Shown here: in pieces, positions 56,814 to 64,000 of the stretch | How the letters are laid out: every line of letters begins with the position of its first letter | How positions within the stretch are numbered: position 1 is the stretch's first letter | Origin: Propionibacterium acidifaciens DSM 21887 | GTDB taxonomy: Bacteria; Actinomycetota; Actinomycetes; Propionibacteriales; Propionibacteriaceae | NCBI RefSeq assembly: GCF_000426605.1 | Contig: NZ_AUFR01000010.1 | Location: forward strand, 1-64,000 | DNA: 64,000 bases | Direction: 5' to 3' | Made by a program: the position numbers and the translations under genes | Notes under the pieces: generated by a model | The model's input: the letters and a program-made list of their open reading frames with translations, nothing else | Databases searched by the model: none | What the model was told of the DNA's origin: nothing

Positions 56814-59639
56814 CTACTTGTCCCTCTCCTTCTCGACCATCTCGTGGGTCTCGATCTGGTCGCCGACGCGGATGTCGGAGTAGCCCAGCGTGAGGCCGCA
56901 CTCGAAGCCCTCGCGGACCTCGGTGACGTCGTCCTTCTCCCGACGCAGCGAGTTGATCGAGGTCTCGGCGACGACGACGCCGTCGCGCACCAGGCGCGCC
57001 GTGGCGTTGCGCCGGATGATGCCGTCGAGCACCATGCAGCCGGCGATGTTGCCCACCTTGGAGGAGTGGAAGATCTCGCGGATCTCGGCCGTGCCGAGCG
57101 TCCTCTCCTCGTAGACCGGCTTGAGCATGCCCTTGAGGGCGGCCTCGATCTCGTCGATCGCGTCGTAGATGACCGTGTAGTAGCGCACGTCGACGTTGTC
57201 CTGGTCGGCCATGCGGGCGGCCTGGACGGTCGGACGTACGTTGAAGCCGATGATGACGGCGTGCGGCTCGGACGCGGCCGCCAGCGTGACATTGGTCTCG
57301 GTGATGGCGCCGACGCCGCGGTCGATGACGCGCAGGTCGACCTCGTTGCCCACGTCGATCTGGCTGAGCGAGTCCTCCAGCGCCTCGACCGAGCCGGCCG
57401 AATCGCCCTTGAGGATGAGCAGCAGCTCGTTGGTCTCGCCCTTCTCCATCTGCTCGAACAGCTCGTCGAGCGTGCGACGGCGGCTCGACGCGGCCTGCTG
57501 GGCGGCGCGGATGCGGGCCTCGCGCTTCTCGGCGATCTGGCGGGCCATGCGGTCGTCCTCGACGACCAGGAAGTTGTCGCCGGCGCCGGGGACGCTGGTC
57601 AGGCCGAGCACCTGGACCGGCATCGATGGCGTGGCCTCGTCGACCTGCTCGCCGTGGTCGTTGACGAGGGCGCGCACGCGGCCGTAGGCCGAGCCCGCGA
57701 CGATCGAGTCCCCCTTGCGCAGGGTGCCGCGCTGGACCAGGGCGGTGGCCACGGGACCGCGGCCCTTGTCGAGGTGGGCCTCGATGGCGACGCCCTGGGC
57801 GTCCATGTCGGGATTGGCCCGCAGGTCCAGGGCGGCGTCGGCGGTGAGGACGATGGCCTGCAGCAGGTCGTCCAGGCCCTGACCGGTGACGGCCGAGACG
57901 TCGACGAACATGGTGTCGCCGCCGTACTCCTCGGGGACCAGCTCGAACTCGGTCAGCTGACCGCGCACCTTGGTGGGGTCGGCGCCGGGCTTGTCGATCT
58001 TGTTCACCGCGACGACGATCGGCACATCGGCGGCCTTCGCGTGGTTGAGGGCCTCGATGGTCTGGGGCATGACGCCGTCATCGGCCGCGACGACGAGCAC
58101 CGCGATGTCGGTGGACTTGGCGCCGCGGGCCCGCATGGCGGTGAAGGCCTCGTGACCGGGGGTGTCGATGAAGGTGATCGGACGGTCCTCGCCGTCGACC
58201 TCCGCCTGCACCTGGTAGGCGCCGATCGACTGGGTGATGCCGCCGGCCTCGCCCTCGACGACGTGCGTGTGGCGCAGCGCGTCGAGCAGCTTCGTCTTGC
58301 CGTGGTCGACGTGGCCCATGACGGTGACGACCGGGGGGCGCGGGGCGAGGTCGGACTCGTCGCCTTCGTCCTCGCCGAACTCCAGGTCGAAGCTCTCCAG
58401 GAGCTCGCGGTCCTCGTCCTCGGGCGAGACCACGTCGATGGTGTAGTTCAGCTCGGCGCCGAGGACCTCGAGGGTCTCGTCGGGGACCGACTGGGTGGCC
58501 GTGATCATCTCGCCCAGATTGAACAGGACCTGCACGAGGGCGGCCGGATCGGCGCCGATCTTCTCGGCGAGATCGGTCAACGAGGAGCCGCGGCGCAGCC
58601 GAACGGTCTCGCCATTGCCCTGCTTGATGCGCACGCCGCCGATCGTCGGCGCCTGCATCTCGTCGAACTCCTGCCTGCGCTGCTTGCGGCTCTTGCGACC
58701 GCGGCGGTTCCCGCCGCCGCGCCCGAAGGCGCCCTGCGTGCCGGAGCCGCCACGGCCGCCACGGCCGCCGCGACCGCCGCCGAGGGGCACGCCCATGCCG
58801 GGGCCGCCGCGGAAGCCGCCGCCACCGCGGCCGGGGCCGCCGCTGCCGCGCCCGCGACCGCCGCCGCGGGTGGAGCGTGAGCCGGCCGGGGCCAGCTGGG
58901 AGTTGTGACGCTTGGGCATCATCGCCGGGTTGGGGCGGGGCAGACCGCCGGTGGCGCCGGGACGGGGCGCGTGCGGCCGGGCGCCCTCGGCGGAACGGCC
59001 CTGGCCGCGGCGCTGCTGACCCATCCCCTGGGACTGGCTGAACGGGTTGTTCCCGGGACGCGGGGCACCGCCGCGGCGGCCGCCGCGACCGGTGGGCAGG
59101 CCGCCGGTCGCCCCCGCGCGGGAACCCCCGGGGCGCGGGCCGGGACGGGCGCCGGAGCCCCGACCGGGACGCGGCGCGGGGGCGGCCGGGCGCGGGCCGG
59201 GGGTCGGGCGGGCGCCGGAACGGGCCGGGGCGCCGGGGCGCGGAGCCGGACCGGAGGCGGGCGCCGACGGCGAGGCGGAGCCCTGGGCCCTGCCGCCAGG
59301 ACGCGGGCGGGCGCCCGGCTTGGGGGCGCCGGAGGGCGCGGCCGGCTTCGGGGCGCCGGGACGGGCCGCAGGACGCGCGGCGGGTGCGGACGAGCCCACC
59401 GTCGGCGCGGACGAGCGCGCGGGCCGGGCCTCCGCGGCCGGCTTGGCGGCGGACGACGAATCGCCATCGCCCCCCGTGCGCTCGGACCGGACCTTCTCGG
59501 TCACCCTGCGCACCACGGGGGCTTCAATGGTCGACGAGGCGGACCGGACGAACTCGCCCATGTCCTTCAGCTTCGCCAGAAGTTCTTTGCTTTCGAGTCC
59601 GAGCTCCTTGGCGAGCTCGTAGACGCGGACCTTGGCCAC
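56814..59639 (-). CDS. infB: translation initiation factor IF-2
   Basis: This 941-aa factor starts with an IF2_N segment ([21 protein letters not shown]). A very Pro/Ala/Gly/Arg-rich linker, including RGG-like repeats, fills about residues 75-330, and a second IF2_N motif lies at 335-400. The GTPase domain is intact: [23 protein letters not shown] and [11 protein letters not shown]-terminal domains include [22 protein letters not shown]. The start is GTG 59639 with AAGGAGA 5 bp upstream. The linker is longer and more Gly/Arg-rich than usual. Its upstream gene ylxR is 244 bp away, so infB probably has its own promoter. Confidence 0.96.
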   Translation of the reverse strand: MAKVRVYELAKELGLESKELLAKLKDMGEFVRSASSTIEAPVVRRVTEKVRSERTGGDGDSSSAAKPAAEARPARSSAPTVGSSAPAARPAARPGAPKPAAPSGAPKPGARPRPGGRAQGSASPSAPASGPAPRPGAPARSGARPTPGPRPAAPAPRPGRGSGARPGPRPGGSRAGATGGLPTGRGGRRGGAPRPGNNPFSQSQGMGQQRRGQGRSAEGARPHAPRPGATGGLPRPNPAMMPKRHNSQLAPAGSRSTRGGGRGRGSGGPGRGGGGFRGGPGMGVPLGGGRGGRGGRGGSGTQGAFGRGGGNRRGRKSRKQRRQEFDEMQAPTIGGVRIKQGNGETVRLRRGSSLTDLAEKIGADPAALVQVLFNLGEMITATQSVPDETLEVLGAELNYTIDVVSPEDEDRELLESFDLEFGEDEGDESDLAPRPPVVTVMGHVDHGKTKLLDALRHTHVVEGEAGGITQSIGAYQVQAEVDGEDRPITFIDTPGHEAFTAMRARGAKSTDIAVLVVAADDGVMPQTIEALNHAKAADVPIVVAVNKIDKPGADPTKVRGQLTEFELVPEEYGGDTMFVDVSAVTGQGLDDLLQAIVLTADAALDLRANPDMDAQGVAIEAHLDKGRGPVATALVQRGTLRKGDSIVAGSAYGRVRALVNDHGEQVDEATPSMPVQVLGLTSVPGAGDNFLVVEDDRMARQIAEKREARIRAAQQAASSRRRTLDELFEQMEKGETNELLLILKGDSAGSVEALEDSLSQIDVGNEVDLRVIDRGVGAITETNVTLAAASEPHAVIIGFNVRPTVQAARMADQDNVDVRYYTVIYDAIDEIEAALKGMLKPVYEERTLGTAEIREIFHSSKVGNIAGCMVLDGIIRRNATARLVRDGVVVAETSINSLRREKDDVTEVREGFECGLTLGYSDIRVGDQIETHEMVEKERDK

Positions 59640-59783
59640 TACTCTCCTTCAGGTCCGGGCGTCCGCCAGGACCGGTTAGTCGTCGGTTGTGCTCATTGCT
59701 GCGTACTCATCGAGTGGTCATGAGCGTTAGCCCACTTTCTGAAGATCACTGGGAACACACCGCACCTCACGGCACGAATGAAC

Positions 59784-59802
59784 GCGCGCCGCAATGGCGC
59801 GC
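59784..59802 (-). terminator. small hairpin between ylxR and infB
   Basis: GCGCGCC (59784-59790) and GGCGCGC (59796-59802) form a 7-bp stem with a 5-nt loop, flanked by direct CACGAAT repeats. It lies in the 244-bp gap before infB and may be a terminator or attenuator element. The gap is less GC-rich near 59690-59770, which would suit an infB promoter. Confidence 0.4.
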
Positions 59803-59883
59803 ACGAATCAGTCTACTCCGCGGCACCCCTCGCAGACCAACCGGTGACGGGCGTCGACGACCGCGCGGACGCCGTCCGCGGCG

Positions 59884-60129
59884 CTACTCGAACGGAGGCC
59901 GGTCGATCTCGTCGGGGCGCACGGGGGCGCGCAGGGCGCGGGCGAATCCTCCGCGCAGCGCCCCGTCCCAGCACCGGCGGTCCGGATGCACCCAGACGCC
60001 CCGCCCGGGCGCACCACCGGCCTCGTCGAGCACCAGCCCCCGGTCGGTGCGCACGTACCGGCGCAGCGCGGACCGCTCGTCGGTGCGGCGGCAGCCGACG
60101 CAGGTGCGGATCGGACGGGAGGCGCTCAC
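59884..60129 (-). CDS. ylxR: YlxR family protein (DUF448)
   Basis: This 81-aa protein has the YlxR core RPIRTCVGCRRTDERSALRRYV and GRGVWVHPDRRCWDGALRGG, then a basic helix. YlxR genes sit between nusA and infB almost everywhere; the protein binds RNA and affects expression of nearby genes. Here its neighbour on the nusA side is an opposite-strand decayed module. The start is GTG 60129. Confidence 0.92.
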   Translation of the reverse strand: MSASRPIRTCVGCRRTDERSALRRYVRTDRGLVLDEAGGAPGRGVWVHPDRRCWDGALRGGFARALRAPVRPDEIDRPPFE

Positions 60130-60189
60130 CCGGTCAGGATAGCCGGGGCCGCCGCCGGGCCCCGCCCGGAGTCGACCCGTCCCCCATCA

Positions 60190-60687
60190 ACCCACTGCTT
60201 CGGCGGCAAGGAGGGCCTGTTCCGGCAGGCGATGGAGATCCCCGTCGAGCCGCAGGAGGTCCTCGCCCGCTTCGAGGCGATCGGCACGGCCGACGAACTG
60301 CCCGAGGTGATCGTGAGGGCCTTCGTCGACATCTGGGAGAGCCCGCGCAGCGGGCCCCAGATGAGGGCCCTCCTGCGCCGCGCCCTCGAGGACCCCGAGC
60401 GCTTCGGCGCCCTGGTCGACTTCCTCTCGACGGCGGCCGTCGAACCCGTCTCGGCGCGCCTCGAGGGCCTCTCCCCCCAGCAGGCCCGGCTGCGCCTGAC
60501 CCTCGTCGCCTCGCACCTGCTGGGCACGGTCGTCATCCGCGGGCTCATGGGTGTGGAGCCGCCGGCGGGTCTGGACGCCGAACGACTCGTCGAGCTGCCC
60601 GAGCCGGCCATCCGGGCCGACCTGGCGCTCGGCGCCCCACCGAAGGACGGTCACCGGGCCCGTCCGGAGGACGACCATGGGCGCTGA
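60190..60687 (+). pseudogene. TetR-family regulator remnant, DNA-binding half missing
   Basis: From 60190 the frame reads HCFGGKEGLFRQAMEIPVEP, the sequence that follows the recognition helix of TetR regulators. A helical ligand-binding part (VIVRAFVDIWESP, LLRRALEDPERF, LVASHLLGTVVIRGLMGVEP) continues to the stop. The expected HTH before it is absent, and the GGK region is preceded by out-of-frame sequence instead. Its ATG-initiated open frame upstream is antisense to ylxR. The protein, if made, could not bind DNA. It overlaps the ATPase fragment that follows, as in TetR-ABC operons. Confidence 0.8.
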
Positions 60688-60770
60688 CACGGTGATCCTC
60701 GCACGCGGGCTGGTCAAGCGGTTCGGAGCCACCATCGCCCTCGCCGGCCCCGACCTGGCGGTCGGGGCCG
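60677..60770 (+). pseudogene. ABC transporter ATPase, first 30 residues only
   Basis: ATG 60677 has GGAGG 6 bp upstream and opens the start of an ABC ATPase (ILARGLVKRFGATIALAGPDL). The Walker A region and everything after it are missing. The reading continues into the permease gene in the wrong frame. A deletion of roughly 900 bp relative to a normal ATPase gene is implied. Confidence 0.75.
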
Positions 60771-60773
60771 GGG

Positions 60774-62345
60774 GTGCGGCCGCTGCTCGTGATGACGCTG
60801 CGCCGGGACGTCCGGGGCACCGCGCCCTGGATCGTCCTCGTCGGCACCCCGTCGGCGAGCTCGGCCGCCGCCCGCCGGTGGTCTTACCGACTGCCGAGGA
60901 CCGCGCGGCGCTGGCCGTGGCCATGTCCTCCGATCCGGCGATCGACCTGGTCCTCGGGCCGGCCCGTGACCTGATGACCGTCGACGGCTCCACCGCCTGG
61001 CGGTCCGGGACGCTCGGCTCCCTGCTGTCCGGTCTCATGGCGGTCCTGCTCGTCGCGCGCGACACCCGCGAGGATGAGCGAGGATGAGACTGCAGGCGCG
61101 CCGAGCCCGTCGCCTCGGGCGTCATCGGCCGTCGGAGCCGGCTGCTCGTGCCGATTGTCCTGCTGGTTGTCCTGCTGGTCCTGTTCGCGACCGCGCTCGG
61201 CACGTTCTGCTTCGCGCTCACCCGCGCGTTCGGCGGCGGGGCCGTCCCGACGCTCGTCCCGGCGGCGACCTTCGCGGTCTCCGCGCTGGTCTTCGGCGCG
61301 CTCACCGCCCAGTTCGGCGCGGACGCGCACGCCGCCGGATCCCGCGCGTTCGGCGGCCCGGGCGCTCTACGTCGTCCGGGGCTGCCTCGACGCGAACGAC
61401 GCGCCAGACCGGACGCAGTGGCTCACCCCGTTCGGCCGGTTCGAGCGGACCGGTCCGGCCGTCGAGAACGACCCGCTGCCGCTGCTCGCGGCGCTCGGGC
61501 TGACGGCCGCGCTGCTCGTCGCGGCCCTGGCCGCCGCCGAGCACCGGGACCTCAGCGGCGGCATCGTCCCTCCCCGACCGGTCCCGCCCACGCGCCGCAC
61601 TGGGCCGTCCTGGCCCTGACCTGGCGCCTCCACAGCGCGCTGGGCCGGTGGGGCGCCGCCTTCGCCGTGCTCGACCTCACCATGGGCTCGCCGGGCACCT
61701 CGGTCGGCTCGATCCTGACCGGACGACCCGGTGGTCTCCGCCCTCCTCGTCTCCGGCCGGATGGACGAGGACGAGCTGTCGTCCGCGTTCATCGTCACGA
61801 CTGGGCAGCTGCTGGACGTCGTCGCCGCGGTCCTGGGGACGCAGATCGTCATGCGCGTCCGCGCCGAGGAGCTCGACCGCCGCGCGGAACCGCTGCTGGC
61901 CGGCCCGCTGCGCCGCGACCGCTACCTCGCGCCGTCCTCGTGGCGCTCGGCTCGTCCGGAGGCGCGATGCTCGTCGCCGACGCCGGCATCGGCCTGGTGA
62001 ACGCGCTCGGGGGCACGGCCATCACGTTCGGCGAGACCCTGGAACAGGCCGCCTGCACGGTCCCGGCCGTCTGGCTGCTCGTCGGGCTCGCGACGGCGGT
62101 CGTCGCCACGCGTCCGACGCTGCGCCCCCTCGGAGGGGCGGGCATCGTGGCGACCTTCGGCATCACCCTGCTGGGCCCGACGTTCAGGTTCCCGGACCAA
62201 GCGATGTCGATCAGCCCCATAGGCCACGTACCGAACATCACCGCGGACGACGCCCCGTGGACCGGGCTCCTCGTCGTCGGCGGCATCGCGATGGCCCCTG
62301 CTCGCAGTCGGCTTCGTCGGTTTCGAGCGACGCGACGTGCGATGA
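60774..62345 (+). pseudogene. ABC exporter permease (polyketide-antibiotic-exporter-like), multiply frameshifted
   Basis: Successive blocks of one roughly 520-aa permease are readable but switch frame. RPLLVMTLRRDVRGTAPW opens it near 60774, and VLPTAEDRAALAVAMSSDP follows in another frame from about 60880. GVIGRRSRLLVPIVLLVV continues to 61350, ALYVVRGCLDANDAPDRTQW to about 61600, and APHWAVLALTWRLH to 61730. VVSALLVSGRMDEDELSSAF runs to about 61940 and VADAGIGLVNALGGTAITFG to 62297. The last segment GFVGFERRDVR ends at 62345. At least five frame changes plus an in-frame stop near 61085 exclude function. Order and total span match the antibiotic-exporter permease family. It is followed by a strong hairpin. 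Confidence 0.85.
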
Positions 62346-62347
62346 GA

Positions 62348-62380
62348 CCCCTGGGCGGCGCGACGGGCGCCGCCCAGGGG
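62348..62380 (+). terminator. hairpin after the decayed permease
   Basis: Perfect 14-bp arms 62348-62361 and 62367-62380 with a 5-nt loop begin 2 bp after the permease stop at 62345. The terminator remained intact although the gene decayed. Confidence 0.8.
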
Positions 62381-62392
62381 GTTAAGTGAAGC

Positions 62393-62424
62393 GGCTGGGA
62401 TCCCCACCCCCTGGGATCCCAGCC
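62393..62424 (-). terminator. hairpin downstream of nusA
   Basis: Perfect 12-bp arms 62393-62404 and 62413-62424 with an 8-nt loop lie 85 bp after the nusA stop on the reverse strand. Together with the adjacent hairpin at 62348-62380 it would end transcription of nusA before reaching ylxR. Confidence 0.7.
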
Positions 62425-62508
62425 TTCGGTGCGAGAGCGGGAGGATGATTCACCCCTCAACCGGTCACTCGCGACCTATTAGAAACCTACCACACCGATA
62501 TGCCCGGG

Positions 62509-63501
62509 TCAACTGGCTGTTACAGAGGGTGAATCGGGGGTGATATCGGGCTTGATGTCGATCCTCCAGCCGGTGAGGCGCGCGGCGAGCCGGACGTTCT
62601 GCCCCTCCCTGCCGATCGCCAGGGAGAGCTGGTAGTCCGGCACGATGACGCGCACCGTGCGGGCCGCCCGGTCGATGATCTGGACGGTGACCGCCTTGGC
62701 GGGGCTCAGCGAGTTGCCGACGTACACGGCGGGGTCCTCGGACCAGTCGACGATGTCGATCTTCTCCTCGTTCAGCTCGTGCATGACGGCGCGCACCCGC
62801 TGGCCCATCGGACCGATGCAGGCGCCCTTGGCCGAGACGTCGGGGTTGTGCGAGACGACCGCGATCTTCGAGCGGTGGCCGGCCTCCCGGGCGATGCCCA
62901 TGATCTCCACGACGCCCTGCTCGACCTCGGGGACCTCGAGCTCGAAGAGCTTCTTCACGAGGTTCGGGTGGGTGCGGCTGACCATGACCCGGGGTCCGCG
63001 GGCCTCCATGCGCACGCTCACGACGTAAATGCGCAGGCGTTTGCCGTGCTCGTAGTTCTCGCCGGGGGTCTGCTCGGCCAGCGGCATGAAGCCCTCGGTC
63101 TCGCCCAGGTCCACGCGCACGGTCCTGCTGCCGCCGTCCTTCTGGACGACGCCGGTGAGGATGTCGCCCTCGGAGGCGCTGAACTTGCCGTACGTGCGCT
63201 CGTCCTCGGCCTCGCGCAGCCGCTGGAAGATCACCTGGCGGGCGGTCGAGGCGGCGACCCGGCCGAAGTCGGCGGGGGTGTCGTCGTATTCGCCGACGAC
63301 CTCACCGGCCTCGTCGCGCTCGGGGACCATGACCGAGGCCCTGCCGGAGCGACGGTCGAGCACGACCCGAGCGCCCGGCTTGGGGCTGCCGGTCTTCGTG
63401 TAGGCGTTGTAGAGCGCGTCCTCGATGGCGCGCACCAAGTAGTCGAAGGAGATGTCCTTCTCGTTGCCGATGGCCCTCAGGGCCGTCATGTCCACGTCCA
63501 T
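62509..63501 (-). CDS. nusA: transcription termination/antitermination factor NusA
   Basis: This 330-aa NusA has an RNA-polymerase-binding N-terminus (about 1-125, [27 protein letters not shown]) and an S1 domain (about 110-190, [15 protein letters not shown]). Two KH domains end with [24 protein letters not shown]. There are no C-terminal acidic repeats, as in actinobacteria. ATG 63501 has GAGGAGG upstream and starts 2 bp after the rimP stop. Downstream, where ylxR and infB usually follow, are two hairpins and an opposite-strand pseudogene module. Confidence 0.96.
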   Translation of the reverse strand: MDVDMTALRAIGNEKDISFDYLVRAIEDALYNAYTKTGSPKPGARVVLDRRSGRASVMVPERDEAGEVVGEYDDTPADFGRVAASTARQVIFQRLREAEDERTYGKFSASEGDILTGVVQKDGGSRTVRVDLGETEGFMPLAEQTPGENYEHGKRLRIYVVSVRMEARGPRVMVSRTHPNLVKKLFELEVPEVEQGVVEIMGIAREAGHRSKIAVVSHNPDVSAKGACIGPMGQRVRAVMHELNEEKIDIVDWSEDPAVYVGNSLSPAKAVTVQIIDRAARTVRVIVPDYQLSLAIGREGQNVRLAARLTGWRIDIKPDITPDSPSVTAS

Positions 63502-63502
63502 C

Positions 63503-63976
63503 TCAGACCTCCTCGTCCCTGCGGTTCAGCTCGACCTGGACCACGGCGCGGCGCACCGCGTCGAAGCCGAGGCGCCGACGACGCCCGTCGACGTCGAGTT
63601 CGGCGCCGGTGTCGTCGACGGCGCGGATCCGCCCGACGAAGCGCTCGCCCTCGACGGGGGTGATCCGGACCAGGCGGGAGACGTTGCGGCGCCAGTGCGC
63701 CGGGCGCTCGAGCGGCGCGGACACGCCGCGGGAGCCGACCTCGAGCGTGTAGGGATGCTCACCGATGGCGTCGGAGTCGTCGAGCGCGGCCGAGATGGCG
63801 CGCGTGGCCTCGGCGATGTCGTCGATGGTGGGACCGCGGCCGTCGGGACCGTCCCCGTCGAGCGCGATGCGCAGGACGCTGCGCCTGCCGGCGTTCACCA
63901 CGGTGAGATCGTCCAATTCGAGTCCGTGCGCGGCCACGATGGGCTCGAGCACGGCTACCAACGCTGATTCGTTCAC
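63503..63976 (-). CDS. rimP: ribosome maturation factor RimP
   Basis: This 157-aa protein is needed for 30S subunit maturation. The N-terminal domain reads LEPIVAAHGLELDDLTVVNAG; the segment YTLEVGSRGVSAPLERPAHWRRN is the characteristic RimP block. It has a C-terminal SH3-like domain. The start is GTG 63976, just inside the window edge; an AGGGCC-like ribosome site precedes it. It starts the rimP-nusA pair; nothing further upstream is visible. Confidence 0.93.
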   Translation of the reverse strand: MNESALVAVLEPIVAAHGLELDDLTVVNAGRRSVLRIALDGDGPDGRGPTIDDIAEATRAISAALDDSDAIGEHPYTLEVGSRGVSAPLERPAHWRRNVSRLVRITPVEGERFVGRIRAVDDTGAELDVDGRRRRLGFDAVRRAVVQVELNRRDEEV

Positions 63977-64000
63977 AGGCCGGCCCTCATCCTCTTGTCG

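Noticed and set aside
60774-62345. permease as a functional gene with programmed frameshifts
   Set aside because: Too many frame changes, an internal stop, and both the ATPase and regulator truncated; decay is the simpler explanation.

Overview
The window is GC-rich chromosomal DNA (apart from a few AT-richer patches) from an actinomycete. The gene set points to the Actinomyces/Schaalia group: an LPXTG surface protein beside a LytR-CpsA-Psr (LCP) enzyme, DUF3017 after folD, DUF6350 beside purN-purH, DUF2993 beside dapB, a WXG100 protein with an FtsK/EccC-type ATPase, and the rimP-nusA-ylxR-infB-rbfA-truB block. Many genes start with GTG or overlap by ATGA/GTGA. Most candidate terminators are long GC-rich hairpins without a U-tract. 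The genus is an inference from gene content.

Layout. 1-1000 is an AT-richer accessory edge with the N-terminal part of an IS630-type transposase, an unknown small ORF and a short MarR regulator. 1.1-9.2 kb holds a PutP-type Na+/solute symporter, a GntR(YtrA)-ABC operon behind a 20-bp perfect inverted repeat, a phosphotransferase-fold protein, a CNNM/CorC-type membrane protein and isocitrate dehydrogenase. Malate dehydrogenase (TTG start) is divergent. 10.5-12.4 kb is an LPKTG surface protein followed by an LCP enzyme. 12.7-17.4 kb is the DUF6350-purN-purH-folD-DUF3017 run.

17.6-29.1 kb, all on the minus strand, is the most distinctive region. It encodes a membrane Ser/Thr kinase, a 992-aa secreted low-complexity/helical protein, a lipoprotein with a periplasmic-binding fold, a 1439-aa FHA + 2 TM + 3x FtsK-domain ATPase, and a WXG100 protein with its own strong hairpin. 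I read this as a compact type VII-like secretion locus with an attached kinase/FHA signalling layer. It lacks the other standard ESX membrane genes in this window. An IS1634-type transposase remnant lies just upstream.

30.3-46.4 kb holds pcrA/uvrD, a divergent cardiolipin synthase with a 45-bp tandem duplication between them, a PspC-sensor kinase/LuxR regulator pair facing a three-gene PspC cluster, DUF2993-dapB, pnp, rpsO, ribF, glpK and glpF. 47-52.4 kb is a molybdenum formate dehydrogenase operon (NuoE-like, NuoF-like, Cys-type catalytic subunit) ending in fdhD. Next come cstA and its small YbdD-type partner. 55.5-64 kb is the truB-rbfA-infB-ylxR / nusA-rimP block. It is interrupted between nusA and ylxR by a decayed TetR-ABC exporter module on the opposite strand, with a truncated regulator, a truncated ATPase and a multiply frameshifted permease.

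No tRNA, rRNA or CRISPR array was recognised. All calls come from reading the sequence and remembered family knowledge; no database search was run.
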